The position numbers and the translations under genes are program-made. The notes below the pieces were generated by a model. That model searched no databases. It had not been told where the DNA came from and saw only the letters and a list, made by a program, of their open reading frames with translations. Shown here piece after piece: positions 16,896 through 25,439 of a stretch of DNA of 50,150 bases (within the stretch, counting starts at the first letter, position 1; each line of letters begins with the position of its first letter). The stretch is from Gammaproteobacteria bacterium (lineage in GTDB: Bacteria > Pseudomonadota > Gammaproteobacteria > Pseudomonadales > Azotimanducaceae). The stretch spans positions 1-50,150 of the forward strand of contig PBRQ01000034.1 in the NCBI GenBank assembly GCA_002725995.1. Reading direction: 5' to 3'.

Positions 16896-17927
16896 ATGAG
16901 TATCCCACTACCACTAAGGTTTAAAGGCGCCCCTGGCTCCCCGTATACGCGCAAAATGCTCGCATTGCTTCGTTACCGAAAAATTCCCTATGAGCTACTG
17001 ATTGGAAATCATAGGGAAGAAAGCAGCCTGCCATCACCGAAGGTGGGTCTTCTTCCCACTTTCTATTTACCCAATGATGCGGGAGAAATCGAAGCTGTTG
17101 TCGATTCCACGCCACTCATAAGAAGGTTCGAGGCGGCCTTTGGCGAGAGATATGCGATACCGTCTGATCCGGCAGTGGCATTCATCAATTACCTGGTCGA
17201 AGACTATGGTGATGAATGGCTGACCAAGGCGATGTTTCATTTTCGCTGGTACTATGAGCCCGATATTGAGATGGCAGGAAAAATTCTTCCACGCTGGCAG
17301 AGTCTCAATGCCTCGGATGAAGAGCTGTCACAGATGGACAACTTTATCCGCGAACGCCAGATTTCAAGGCTGTATGTTGTCGGCTCAAACGATGTGACGG
17401 CTCCTATTATCGAAGACAGTTACCTGCGCTTTCTCAAGATTATGGATGCAATCATTGAGAAGCAGACTTTTATTATGGGGTCCAGGCCCGGGTCAGCAGA
17501 CTTTGCCGTCTATGCGCAACTGACACAACTGGCAAAATTTGACCCGACCCCGGCAGCTATTTGTTTGCGTGAGGCGCCAAGAGTTTATGCCTGGACAGAT
17601 GTGGTTGATGATCTCTCAGGCCTCGCGGTAGCAGATGATTCCTTCCTGACACGGGGTGAAGCCAGGTCTGCCCTTGGCGATCTGCTGGCTGAAATAGGTC
17701 GGGTGTATGTTCCTGCCCTGCTGGCCAATGCCCGCGCGCTACAGTCCGGTAGTGATACGATGGAAGCTGAGATAGACGGACGGGAATGGACACAACCGGC
17801 TTTTCCATACCAGGGTAAATGCCTTCAGTGGATTCGAGAAGAATATAATGCCCTGGCCAGTGAGGACCGAATATCGGTGGACTCAATACTGGCAGGGAGT
17901 GGCTGTGAAGCATTGTTTGGGGAATGA
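16896..17927 (+). CDS. Glutathione S-transferase-like protein
   Basis: A 343-residue protein, longer than a standard GST (about 200-220). Residues 8-90 form the thioredoxin-like N-terminal domain (GAPGSPYTRKMLALLRYRKI, then LLPTFYLP and the glutathione-site VVDSTPLIRRFE). The C-terminal part contains the helical domain with a conserved GSRPGSADFAVYAQL block and an unusual extra C-terminal region of about 100 residues. The enzyme should be cytosolic; whether it conjugates glutathione cannot be shown. It is followed at 33 bp by a membrane protein gene with its own GAGGA site. Confidence 0.85.
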   Translation: MSIPLPLRFKGAPGSPYTRKMLALLRYRKIPYELLIGNHREESSLPSPKVGLLPTFYLPNDAGEIEAVVDSTPLIRRFEAAFGERYAIPSDPAVAFINYLVEDYGDEWLTKAMFHFRWYYEPDIEMAGKILPRWQSLNASDEELSQMDNFIRERQISRLYVVGSNDVTAPIIEDSYLRFLKIMDAIIEKQTFIMGSRPGSADFAVYAQLTQLAKFDPTPAAICLREAPRVYAWTDVVDDLSGLAVADDSFLTRGEARSALGDLLAEIGRVYVPALLANARALQSGSDTMEAEIDGREWTQPAFPYQGKCLQWIREEYNALASEDRISVDSILAGSGCEALFGE

Positions 17928-17960
17928 TTGTATGAGGGCTAATTATTTGAGGACTGATAG

Positions 17961-18407
17961 ATGAACAGAAATATACTTAGGCTGGTCGCAAGCCTTCCCG
18001 GTATCGCCATGGGAGCCACCGGTGTCCGCTGGCTTGTTCAACCGGAAGAAAGTTCAAAAGGACTTGGTATGCCGCTGCTGGATGGTATTGGCCGCAGCAC
18101 ACAGATTGGAGATTTCAGTAGCTTTTTCCTCGGAATAGCCACCCTGATATTTCTTGGCATTATTCGGTATCAGGGACATTGGCTTTACGCCGCTGCATTA
18201 TTTCTTGGCGCTGCGGCAGTTTTTCGTACGGCCGCGACGGTGTTCCATGGTACTGACATGGCAACCGCCTTTATTATATCTGAGATTGCATTGGCTTCCT
18301 GGCTTGTTGGATGTGGTTATCTCATAGGTAAAACAGACGCCAAAATAGGTAGCCCTGGGATAAAGCTGCGTCGCCCTGTTCAGAAACCTTCGGAAGGAAC
18401 AAAGTGA
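17961..18407 (+). CDS. Small integral membrane protein (DUF4345-like)
   Basis: 148 residues with about four hydrophobic segments: LRLVASLPGIAMGATG, FFLGIATLIFLGII, AAALFLGAAAVFRTAATV and ISEIALASWLVGCGYLIG. The segment between the first two (LGMPLLDGIGRSTQIGD) is typical of DUF4345-like proteins, of which none has a known function as far as I know. GAGGA lies eight bases before ATG. It overlaps the next gene by four bases (GTGA), so the two are translationally coupled and may work together at the membrane. Confidence 0.7.
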   Translation: MNRNILRLVASLPGIAMGATGVRWLVQPEESSKGLGMPLLDGIGRSTQIGDFSSFFLGIATLIFLGIIRYQGHWLYAAALFLGAAAVFRTAATVFHGTDMATAFIISEIALASWLVGCGYLIGKTDAKIGSPGIKLRRPVQKPSEGTK

Positions 18408-19444
18408 AAAAGACATTTTCTATTTTTATGATTATAGCCGCAGGATTGTTACTAGTGTCCGCTTCTATTGTTAATTCAGAGAAGGGCCAGGACTTTCTGT
18501 TTCAACGACTGGTGAAGGTGGTGATGACGCCGCCAGCTGATATTGACGATGACTCCCTGCGTATTTTTGTCTGTGGTAGTTCATCGCCTTTACTGGATCT
18601 AAATCGTGCCCAGGCATGTATTGCAGTTGTGACCAGAGATCATTTCTATATTGTCGATGCTGGTGCCGGGTCGATGAGGAACCTGGGGGATTCAAGGCTG
18701 CCAATGCAACGTCTTGACGGCATATTGCTGACACATTTCCACTCAGATCATATTGCAGCTATACCTGATATGAATCTCAATTCCTGGGCTCAGGGAAGAC
18801 CTGCACCGCTGACAGTGTATGGACCGGCCGGTGTTGCAACCGTTGTTGCCGGACTGAATCAGGCATATCAACTGGATCGGCAGTATCGTGTCGCTCATCA
18901 TGGCGCTGATTTGCTACCAGTCGAGCTGGGTAAACTCGCCGCCGAAGTTGTGGATCCCGGGGTGGTCGTTGAGCAAGATGGGCTAACTATCACTGCGTTT
19001 GCAGTGGATCATGAGCCTGTCTCTCCCGCCGTTGGTTACCGGATTGACTACAGGGGGAGGTCCGTTGTTGTCTCGGGAGACACAATAGTGACCGATGAGA
19101 TTATTGCCGTGACCAGGAACGTTGACCTAGTACTGATTGATGCACTTTCGTTGCCCATTGTGAAGGCGCTCGAACGCACAGTCGGCGAGCTTGGCATGGA
19201 TAGGAACGCGCGAATCCTCCACGATATCCAGGACTATCATGCGCTCACTTCAGACATTGCGGCTTTGGCTAGTCAAGGCAGTATAAAACAGGTGGCGCTC
19301 TATCATATGGTGCCCCCTCCACGAAATTACGTTATGGAAAAGATATTCCTTCGAGGGCTGCCGGAGAATGTCGTTCTGACTGAGGATCGCATGTGGTTTA
19401 CACTTCCAGCAGGCAGTAACGAAATCGAGGTGCGTTTCCCCTGA
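18404..19444 (+). CDS. Exported/membrane-anchored metallo-beta-lactamase-fold hydrolase (RNase Z/arylsulfatase-like)
   Basis: 346 residues. The N-terminal MKKTFSIFMIIAAGLLLVSAS is a signal peptide or anchor, so the enzyme is periplasmic. The metal motif HxHxDH is HFHSDH at 111-116, within ILLTHFHSDHIAAIPD, followed by SGDTIVTD (Asp ligand) near residue 225 and a late His. The overall pattern is that of tRNase Z-like or AtsA-type hydrolases; the extracytoplasmic location argues against a tRNA substrate. GTG at 18404 is selected because AAGGAA is five bases upstream and it overlaps the previous gene by four bases. The substrate is unknown. Confidence 0.88.
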   Translation: MKKTFSIFMIIAAGLLLVSASIVNSEKGQDFLFQRLVKVVMTPPADIDDDSLRIFVCGSSSPLLDLNRAQACIAVVTRDHFYIVDAGAGSMRNLGDSRLPMQRLDGILLTHFHSDHIAAIPDMNLNSWAQGRPAPLTVYGPAGVATVVAGLNQAYQLDRQYRVAHHGADLLPVELGKLAAEVVDPGVVVEQDGLTITAFAVDHEPVSPAVGYRIDYRGRSVVVSGDTIVTDEIIAVTRNVDLVLIDALSLPIVKALERTVGELGMDRNARILHDIQDYHALTSDIAALASQGSIKQVALYHMVPPPRNYVMEKIFLRGLPENVVLTEDRMWFTLPAGSNEIEVRFP

Positions 19445-19486
19445 GGGGCAAGGGCAACAGGCCATTTCATGATGCCGGTCCTTTTA

Positions 19487-19514
19487 TGACGACCTTAGGA
19501 TGACGATCTTAGGA
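19487..19514. repeat. Tandem 14-bp repeat
   Basis: TGACGACCTTAGGA is followed directly by TGACGATCTTAGGA, a second copy with one mismatch, and a partial TGG. It lies in the 124-bp spacer before the metallophosphoesterase gene. It could be a binding site or a slippage repeat. Confidence 0.6.
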
Positions 19515-19568
19515 TGGTCAGCCGTAGGCGGTTGCTGGCCGCGAACATACTAGCGAGAAGACATACTC

Positions 19569-20687
19569 TTGAGTGAAACATCTGCTGACAAAAATACCGA
19601 GGCGTCATCGCAATCGATAACATGGCGGTCCCGTGGCTGGGGCAGCTTTGTGGCTGTTGTCCTGCTGATGCATATCCCATTTTTCGTCTATCCGATATTG
19701 AGGCTGTGCGATTGGTTGCAATTTTCCCTGTGGTTAACGCTGGTGATTTTTTTCCCCCTTGCGGGCAGCCAAATAGTCAGTCGCGTATATCTTCGCCACA
19801 ACCGTAGCACCTGGGCCAGGTGGTTGAGGCTGGCGGCCGATTTCTGGATGGGGGTGACTCCTATATTGCTTCTCACCTTACTGATATTTGAACCGATTGT
19901 ATTTGCGGGCCTTGTGCCGGCAGAGAGCGCAGCATTGATTATCGTGGGTGTAAGCCTGCTGTGTGGCATCATTGGTTTACTGGCAGCGATTAATCCGGTG
20001 GTAAAGAAGGTAATGTTTGCCTCGCCCAGACTCAGAAATGAAGTTCGCTTCGTGCAGATCAGCGATGTTCATGTCGGCTCCAGGAGTAAGGCATTCCTTG
20101 AGGGGGTTGTGGGGAAGATCATTCAGCTGGAACCTGATTTTGTTTGCATCACCGGCGACTTCATTGATGCCGGTGGCGTTCTTGAGAGTGACATAGGTTC
20201 CCTCAATCTAATAGAAGCTCCCGTATTTTTCTGCACGGGTAACCACGAAAAATATGAGGATCTGGATGAAATAGTCAAATTGCTTACCAGCCTTGGAGTG
20301 ACGGTCCTGCGCAACGAAACCGGCAGGTTCAGAGAAGACGTGCAGGTCATTGGCATTGATGATATGGAGGACGCCTTGCAGGTAAAGAATCAACTTCGCC
20401 ATATTGATGTGGATGAAAGCGCATTTACGTTATTGCTGTATCATCGGCCAAGGGGTTTGGTGGATGCTGCCAAGGCGGGTGTTGACCTGATGTTGTGCGG
20501 GCATACGCACAATGGCCAGATAGTACCATTCAACCTGTTGGTGAACCGGGTTTTCGACATGGCAAAGGGAATGTACGAACATGGTGACACTCGACTTTAC
20601 GTTTCTCAGGGTACGGGTACATGGGGGCCTGTTATGAGACTGGGAACCCAGGGCGAGATCACACTATTCGAAATCAGCCCAGAGTAA
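19569..20687 (+). CDS. Membrane-anchored metallophosphoesterase (YaeI/YkoQ-like)
   Basis: 372 residues. The first 150 residues contain about four hydrophobic segments. Then the calcineurin-like metal motifs appear in order: QISDVHVGS, CITGDFIDAGG, TGNHEKYEDL and GHTHNGQIVP. The catalytic domain probably faces the periplasm, as in related proteins. The family includes UDP-diacylglucosamine and phospholipid-related phosphoesterases, so a lipid-linked substrate is plausible but inferred. TTG at 19569 (MSETSADKN) is the only start just ahead of the first membrane segment. A 14-bp tandem repeat lies upstream. Confidence 0.88.
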   Translation: MSETSADKNTEASSQSITWRSRGWGSFVAVVLLMHIPFFVYPILRLCDWLQFSLWLTLVIFFPLAGSQIVSRVYLRHNRSTWARWLRLAADFWMGVTPILLLTLLIFEPIVFAGLVPAESAALIIVGVSLLCGIIGLLAAINPVVKKVMFASPRLRNEVRFVQISDVHVGSRSKAFLEGVVGKIIQLEPDFVCITGDFIDAGGVLESDIGSLNLIEAPVFFCTGNHEKYEDLDEIVKLLTSLGVTVLRNETGRFREDVQVIGIDDMEDALQVKNQLRHIDVDESAFTLLLYHRPRGLVDAAKAGVDLMLCGHTHNGQIVPFNLLVNRVFDMAKGMYEHGDTRLYVSQGTGTWGPVMRLGTQGEITLFEISPE

Positions 20688-20729
20688 GTTTGTCGAAGCT
20701 AATTCAATACAACAGATGGAGTAAAGTGC

Positions 20730-21911
20730 ATGTCCTCAGATAGTTTTCGCAAGGAGACCCGAAGCTGGCTCGAAGATAATTGTCCTGCGTCCATGCGTAC
20801 GCCAATGCCGTTGCAGCAAATACCGGGGGGTGGCAGGCGGGCTACCTACAGGAACCCTGAAACCAAGGTATGGATGGATCTCTGTGCAGAAAAAGGTTTC
20901 ACGGCACCAACCTGGCCGAAAGAATATGGTGGTGCCGGGTTAAATGCCTTGGAGGGCCGGATAGTACGGGAAGAGATGGGTCGCATAAATGCCAGGGAAC
21001 CACTGGTTGGTATGGGGCTGGCGATGATCGGTCCTGCGCTGCTGGAATTTGGCACGGATGAGCAGAAAGCTGAGCACCTGCCAAAAATATCCAGTGGGGA
21101 GGTTTGGTGGTGCCAGGGATACAGTGAGCCGAATTCCGGATCAGACCTTGCAAGCCTGCAGACCAGTGCAGTTGCTGATGGTGATGAGTACATCATTAAC
21201 GGCCAGAAAATCTGGACTTCCGGCGCTGACAACGCGGACTGGATCTTCTGCCTGGTGCGAACTGACCCGGCTGCACCCAAACATAGTGGGATTACTTTTA
21301 TACTCTTCAGCATGGATCAGCCTGGCATTAGCGTAAAACCAATAAAATTGATCAGTGGCATGTCGCCTTTCTGTGAGACTTTCTTCGAAGATGCCAGGGC
21401 GTCACGAAAGAATGTTGTTGGTACCATCAATGAGGGCTGGACCGTCGCCAAGCGGTTGCTTCAATATGAAAGAACGATGATTGGCAGCATGGGGAGTGGC
21501 AATCAGTCTTCGCAGTCCCTGGAAGATCTTGCCGCAGAATACATTGGTATGGAGAACGGCAAGCTGGCTGATGAAAGTCTGCGTCGAAAAATAATTGAGC
21601 ATTCCATGAATAATCGCTCATTCGGTCTAACGGTCCGGCGCAGTCTGGAGGAATCAAAGTCAACAAAGGCACCGAGTTTTGTGTCGTCAATGTTCAAGCT
21701 TTATGGAACGGAGCAGAACAAGATCAAACACGAGCTCATGCTGGAGGCGATGGGGTTGCAAATGCTTGGTTGGGAGGGAGATGGGTTCAGCAGCGATGAG
21801 ATAGCGAAAACTCGTGCATGGCTGCGAACAAAGGCAAATTCCATCGAGGGCGGGACCTCTGAGGTCCAGCTCAATATTGTTGCCAAGAGAGTGTTGGGGT
21901 TACCAGACTAG
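20730..21911 (+). CDS. Acyl-CoA dehydrogenase
   Basis: A 393-residue flavoenzyme. It has the acyl-CoA dehydrogenase N-terminal helical domain, WWCQGYSEPNSGSDLASLQT (FAD/substrate region) near residue 130, and NGQKIWTSGADNADWIFCLVRT. The C-terminal EGGTSEVQLNIVAKRVLGLP is the standard end. It should introduce a 2,3-double bond in an acyl-CoA. The chain or ring specificity is unknown. The ribosome binding site GGAG lies nine bases upstream. It is followed 29 bp later by a CoA-transferase gene, and the two form a degradation module. Confidence 0.93.
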   Translation: MSSDSFRKETRSWLEDNCPASMRTPMPLQQIPGGGRRATYRNPETKVWMDLCAEKGFTAPTWPKEYGGAGLNALEGRIVREEMGRINAREPLVGMGLAMIGPALLEFGTDEQKAEHLPKISSGEVWWCQGYSEPNSGSDLASLQTSAVADGDEYIINGQKIWTSGADNADWIFCLVRTDPAAPKHSGITFILFSMDQPGISVKPIKLISGMSPFCETFFEDARASRKNVVGTINEGWTVAKRLLQYERTMIGSMGSGNQSSQSLEDLAAEYIGMENGKLADESLRRKIIEHSMNNRSFGLTVRRSLEESKSTKAPSFVSSMFKLYGTEQNKIKHELMLEAMGLQMLGWEGDGFSSDEIAKTRAWLRTKANSIEGGTSEVQLNIVAKRVLGLPD

Positions 21912-21940
21912 TCAGTCTGGGGGAATACAGGGAGGAATTT

Positions 21941-23137
21941 ATGGCTAGACTAGCAGCTTTGCACGGCGTAACCGTTCTTGATCTGGGGCAGATCTACAAT
22001 GGTCCCTACGCAACATTCCTGATGGCAATGGCAGGAGCGAGAGTGATAAAGGTTGAATCTCTCCTGGGTGAAACATTGCGGGGCAGGGGGCAGTTCAATA
22101 CCGGAACCTATGCCTTCGCTATGCTAAACCAGCAAAAAGAGTCCATCACCTTAAACCTGAAAACTGAAAAAGGAATCACACTTTTTAAACAGCTGGTTAA
22201 ACAGGCAGATGTCGTTTTGGAAAACTTCGGCCCCGATACTATGGAGAGTCTTGGCCTGGATAGCGAAACGCTTCTCGAGATTAACCCGCGGCTCATATAC
22301 GCGGCGGGGTCCGGATACGGGCGGTCTGGAGAGCAGCGTGACTACCTGGCCATGGATATTACGGTGCAGGCGATGGCAGGTGTTATGAGTACCACTGGCA
22401 TTGAAGATATGGCGCCATTGAAGGCAGGCCCGGCAATCTCTGATTTTTTTGGTGGCATCCACCTTTATGGTGCCGTAGTCACAGCATTGTTGCAGCGCGA
22501 CAAAACAGGTGAGGGAATCGTGCTGGATGTGGCCATGCAGGATTCAGTTTTACCAACCTTGGCAAGTGTCATAGGTGCTTACTATTTTCATGATATGGAA
22601 GTTCCTCCCCGGACCGGCAACAAACACTCTGGGCTGGCGCTGGCACCATACAATGTGTATCCCTCCCTGGATGGCTACGTTTCCATTATCTGTATTCGTA
22701 ACAGTCACTGGCGGGCGCTGGTCAGCGCAATTGGCAGGCCAGAACTTGTGGACGAAAAGAAATACGAAACCATACCCCAGCGTGCTGAACTGATGGATGA
22801 AGTTGATGAAATAGTGAGTAGCTGGACATCTACCCGAAGCAAGGCGGAAGGGCTAAAGGTTCTTCAGGAATGTGGTGTTCCAAGCGCGATGGTAAGGGAC
22901 GTTGGTGAAGTTCTGGCGGACTCTCATTTACATGATCGTGGCATGTTGCGGGATGTAAAACACCCACTGCTGGGGGATGTCACCTTACCTAGTTCGCCCA
23001 TTAACATTGCGTTCGGGGATACCGGAGAACCAGATATGGAGCCTGATCTGGGAGCGAGCAATGAGGCGGTTTACGGTGAATTACTTGGGCTTGGCGCGGA
23101 TGAACTGCAGGCGCTGAAGGCGGAAAGAATAATTTAG
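21941..23137 (+). CDS. Family III CoA transferase (CaiB/BaiF)
   Basis: 398 residues with the family-III layout: GQIYNGPYATFLMAMAGARV, VKQADVVLENFGPDTMESLG and AGSGYGRSGEQRDYLAMDIT. The aspartate in AMDITVQA is the position of the catalytic residue that forms an acyl anhydride in the family. It should move CoA between carboxylic acids, activating a substrate for the dehydrogenase gene 29 bp upstream. The start has GGAGG six bases upstream. The gene is convergent with the broken PilZ gene. Confidence 0.92.
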   Translation: MARLAALHGVTVLDLGQIYNGPYATFLMAMAGARVIKVESLLGETLRGRGQFNTGTYAFAMLNQQKESITLNLKTEKGITLFKQLVKQADVVLENFGPDTMESLGLDSETLLEINPRLIYAAGSGYGRSGEQRDYLAMDITVQAMAGVMSTTGIEDMAPLKAGPAISDFFGGIHLYGAVVTALLQRDKTGEGIVLDVAMQDSVLPTLASVIGAYYFHDMEVPPRTGNKHSGLALAPYNVYPSLDGYVSIICIRNSHWRALVSAIGRPELVDEKKYETIPQRAELMDEVDEIVSSWTSTRSKAEGLKVLQECGVPSAMVRDVGEVLADSHLHDRGMLRDVKHPLLGDVTLPSSPINIAFGDTGEPDMEPDLGASNEAVYGELLGLGADELQALKAERII

Positions 23138-23149
23138 TTTTCCCTTTGG

Positions 23150-23514
23150 CTAGCCTACATCCAGCATATCGGATACCAGAGCCTTCCATCGTTCTATGTC
23201 AGTATCATTGGATTCAAACCGGGAGAATCCAATTCGGAAACCCTCGGTCTCCGGGTCCGGTCGCTGCCACTTTACCCCGGCCACCAGAAAAATGGGATCC
23301 GCATCCTTAAGGTCGATACACAACCTGAATATCGAGCCAGCGGGCATCTCATCATCGACGACTACCTGCAGCCCGTTTGCAGACAGATCTAGTGAGTTGC
23401 ACATGAGTACATTGCTAGCGTTGTTGCTGTCAGAAGCGAGGATTTCAATAAATATTGTTGCCTCGGTTTCTACTCGGGTATCTACCGGTCTTCATGATCC
23501 TGTGAGGTCACCAT
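23150..23514 (-). pseudogene. PilZ-domain protein, frameshifted near its N-terminus
   Basis: The C-terminal part reads CNSLDLSANGLQVVVDDEMP and ends WKALVSDMLDVG, with the PilZ motif D-L-S-x-x-G. The upstream residues of the same frame (VDTRVETEATIFIEILASDS) continue the PilZ domain but have no start codon before an in-frame stop. The nearest good start is ATG at 23514 (MVTSQDHEDR), with AGGA ten bases before it; that frame ends after about ten codons. One missing base near 23480 joins the frames. The Arg motif that binds c-di-GMP lies at the break. PilZ proteins bind c-di-GMP and control motility or adhesion. The start overlaps the end of the DUF1631 gene by about 23 bases. Confidence 0.75.
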
Positions 23515-25306
23515 AGCTCTTATTCCTGTCCTGGCGTAGTTTGGTCACTACCTGTGCCAGAATGCCTTCGAATTCAACTCCTCCATCGTCTATTACTCCC
23601 TCTCCTGCAACCAGTAGCTGTACCAGTTTTTTTGTCGAATACTCTCCTATCTTGACTCCCGAGCGGCTGACAAAAATCATCTTATCTACTGCAGCAATTT
23701 TAACCGCCAGCTTGCACTCTTCCATCACGCCGTCTGCACCAGGAAGCTTTAACCAGGCTCCAACATTGAGTGCCTTTACTGTTCCGGTAAGTTCTTCCAC
23801 CTTCTCAATGTTTTCTTCCTTTGCAGCTTCCTCACGGGCATTCGTGAGTCTCTCCTCTCTTTCTAGTTCCTGTTGTTCTTTTTCCAGGGCCGCAGCTTTT
23901 GCCTTTGCAATCGCTTCTTTGCTGGCGGCTTCCTGCTCAGCCTCTTCACGGTCGGCCTCCACCCTGTATTCGGCTGCCTGTTTCCGATCCTTTTCAAACT
24001 TTTCAACCAGCCCCTGGTAGTAGGATGTGAAGGTTGAAGTAAATACTTCTTCATGCGTCAGGGGCTTAATAACACTGGCTGGAAAATAGTAGGCTAGTTC
24101 ATCGAAACTCTTTTCAAGCACTTTCATCCCGTTGCAGTTTGTGAATAGAAGCTGCTGTATATCTTCGATCTTCAAAACAAGTTTGATTCGAGCACTCACC
24201 TTATCTTCTTCAAAGGTGAACCACTGGCCTGGTTGCAGGCTGTTGACTTTTTTAAGGAGGATTCGGCTTACTGAAGTTCCCTGGCCGAAGGCCTGCTCGC
24301 CGGTCTCGATGAGGGAAAAGTCTTCATATTTAAGTTCCTGCTCTGAGATCACCGTGACGTGTTCGCTTTCAATGTCCTCTAGTGCGGCTTCGCTGCTTTC
24401 TGTCTTGTGCTCGAGCGCTACGAGGAGTTCACGAACTTCATCCGGGATGTGCTCGATGATGCGGTACAGACGCTGTTTTTCCTTTTGCAGGGATTCTTCA
24501 TCTTCACTTTCAAATGGCTGGTAGGTCCAGACAATGGTTTCTGTCATTTTGACCGTTTGAAAGCACTCCTCGCTGTTGAAACCCTTTGTCAGAGCCAGCA
24601 ATTGAATGGAGTCATACCATGGCCCCTTGAGGAATTCGATTATTGGTGGTGTGAGCTTTTTGCCGTTCATCTCCTTGTTGATCATTCGTGCTGTCATGAT
24701 CATGCTTTGCTGTGATATCAGAATGCTAGTTTCAGAGGCAATAAGGTGCTCTTCAAGTTTGCTTGTTCTTTTCTGCTCCTCTTACAGAAAAGCCTGCAGG
24801 CTTTCCTGTTGCTCTTTGAAGTTGCCTGGCTCACTCCGGATTGAGGCGACTATGTTACTGACCTCGCTGATTAGTTTATCCCCCGCCCTGCACAGGTCTG
24901 AGGACCAGCCGACCCCCGCGCTGACCAGCAGATCAAGAACGGCAAGAATTGAGTATTCTTGCTTTTCGAGCGGCAGGTTAGAGTTTTCCAGTAATTGACA
25001 GGCTAGTTCAGGCATAACCAGCTGAAGCTGGTCATTGATTTGCTGGTCAACATCGATCAAGTTAGAGATTAGGCTTATACAGTCATCGGCGGATTGTACG
25101 GTTGCCAGTTCGGCATCTCCAAACACTGAATCCTGGCTTGTCTCAGCTACCAGTTTAAGAAGATCTGGTTTGCCAGAAAGCCTGTCCTCTGGCATATCCC
25201 GGAGCGACTGAATCAATTGCTCCTTATCGGCATTGGCGACCGCACCCTCCGACTTGATGTACCGATGCTTCAGCGCATCTATCACTGTGCCCGGTGCTAC
25301 CACCAT
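23492..25306 (-). pseudogene. DUF1631 protein, 5'-truncated and split by a TAA codon
   Basis: A single reading frame from 25306 to 23492 is interrupted only by TAA at 24784-24782. Before it, 174 residues (MVVAPGTVIDALKHRYIKSE onward) end in ESLQAFL. After it, the frame continues EEQKRTSKLEEHLIASE, QQSMIMTARMINKEMNGK and LTPPIIEFLKGPWYDSIQLL, a hallmark of DUF1631. Then come two copies of a beta-rich module (WFTFEEDKVSARIKLVLKIE and WLKLPGADGVMEECKLAVKI), each ending in F-(T/V)-x-(C/S)-x-G-(M/V)-K. A long charged coiled coil lies between them. An in-frame TGA at about 25318 cuts off the usual N-terminal domain. Family size is about 700 residues or more. Confidence 0.8.
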
Positions 25307-25350
25307 ACCTAAATAGAATCAAACAGTTGGAACTTGATATTAACAACATC

Positions 25351-25399
25351 GATGCACAATCCATAGTGGTTCATGGATCATTGTGTATCTTGTTATACT
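25351..25399 (+). promoter_or_regulatory. Imperfect palindrome overlapping a -10-like TATACT
   Basis: GATGCACAATCCAT (25351-25364) and ATGGATCATTGTGTATC (25373-25389) are near-perfect inverted repeats with a small insertion in the right arm. TATACT at 25394-25399 follows and lies about 40 bp from the hydrolase start at 25440; TTCATG (18 bp before it) is a weak -35. This arrangement suggests an operator over the promoter of the alpha/beta hydrolase gene. Confidence 0.4.
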
Positions 25400-25439
25400 A
25401 GCATCCATGAGATATTGAACGTCGGAGTGACCATCATCT

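Noticed and set aside
24782..24784. TAA as a read-through or recoded codon in DUF1631
   Set aside because: TAA ends other genes here (e.g. the WYL gene), the gene is also truncated at its 5' end, and no recoding element is visible.
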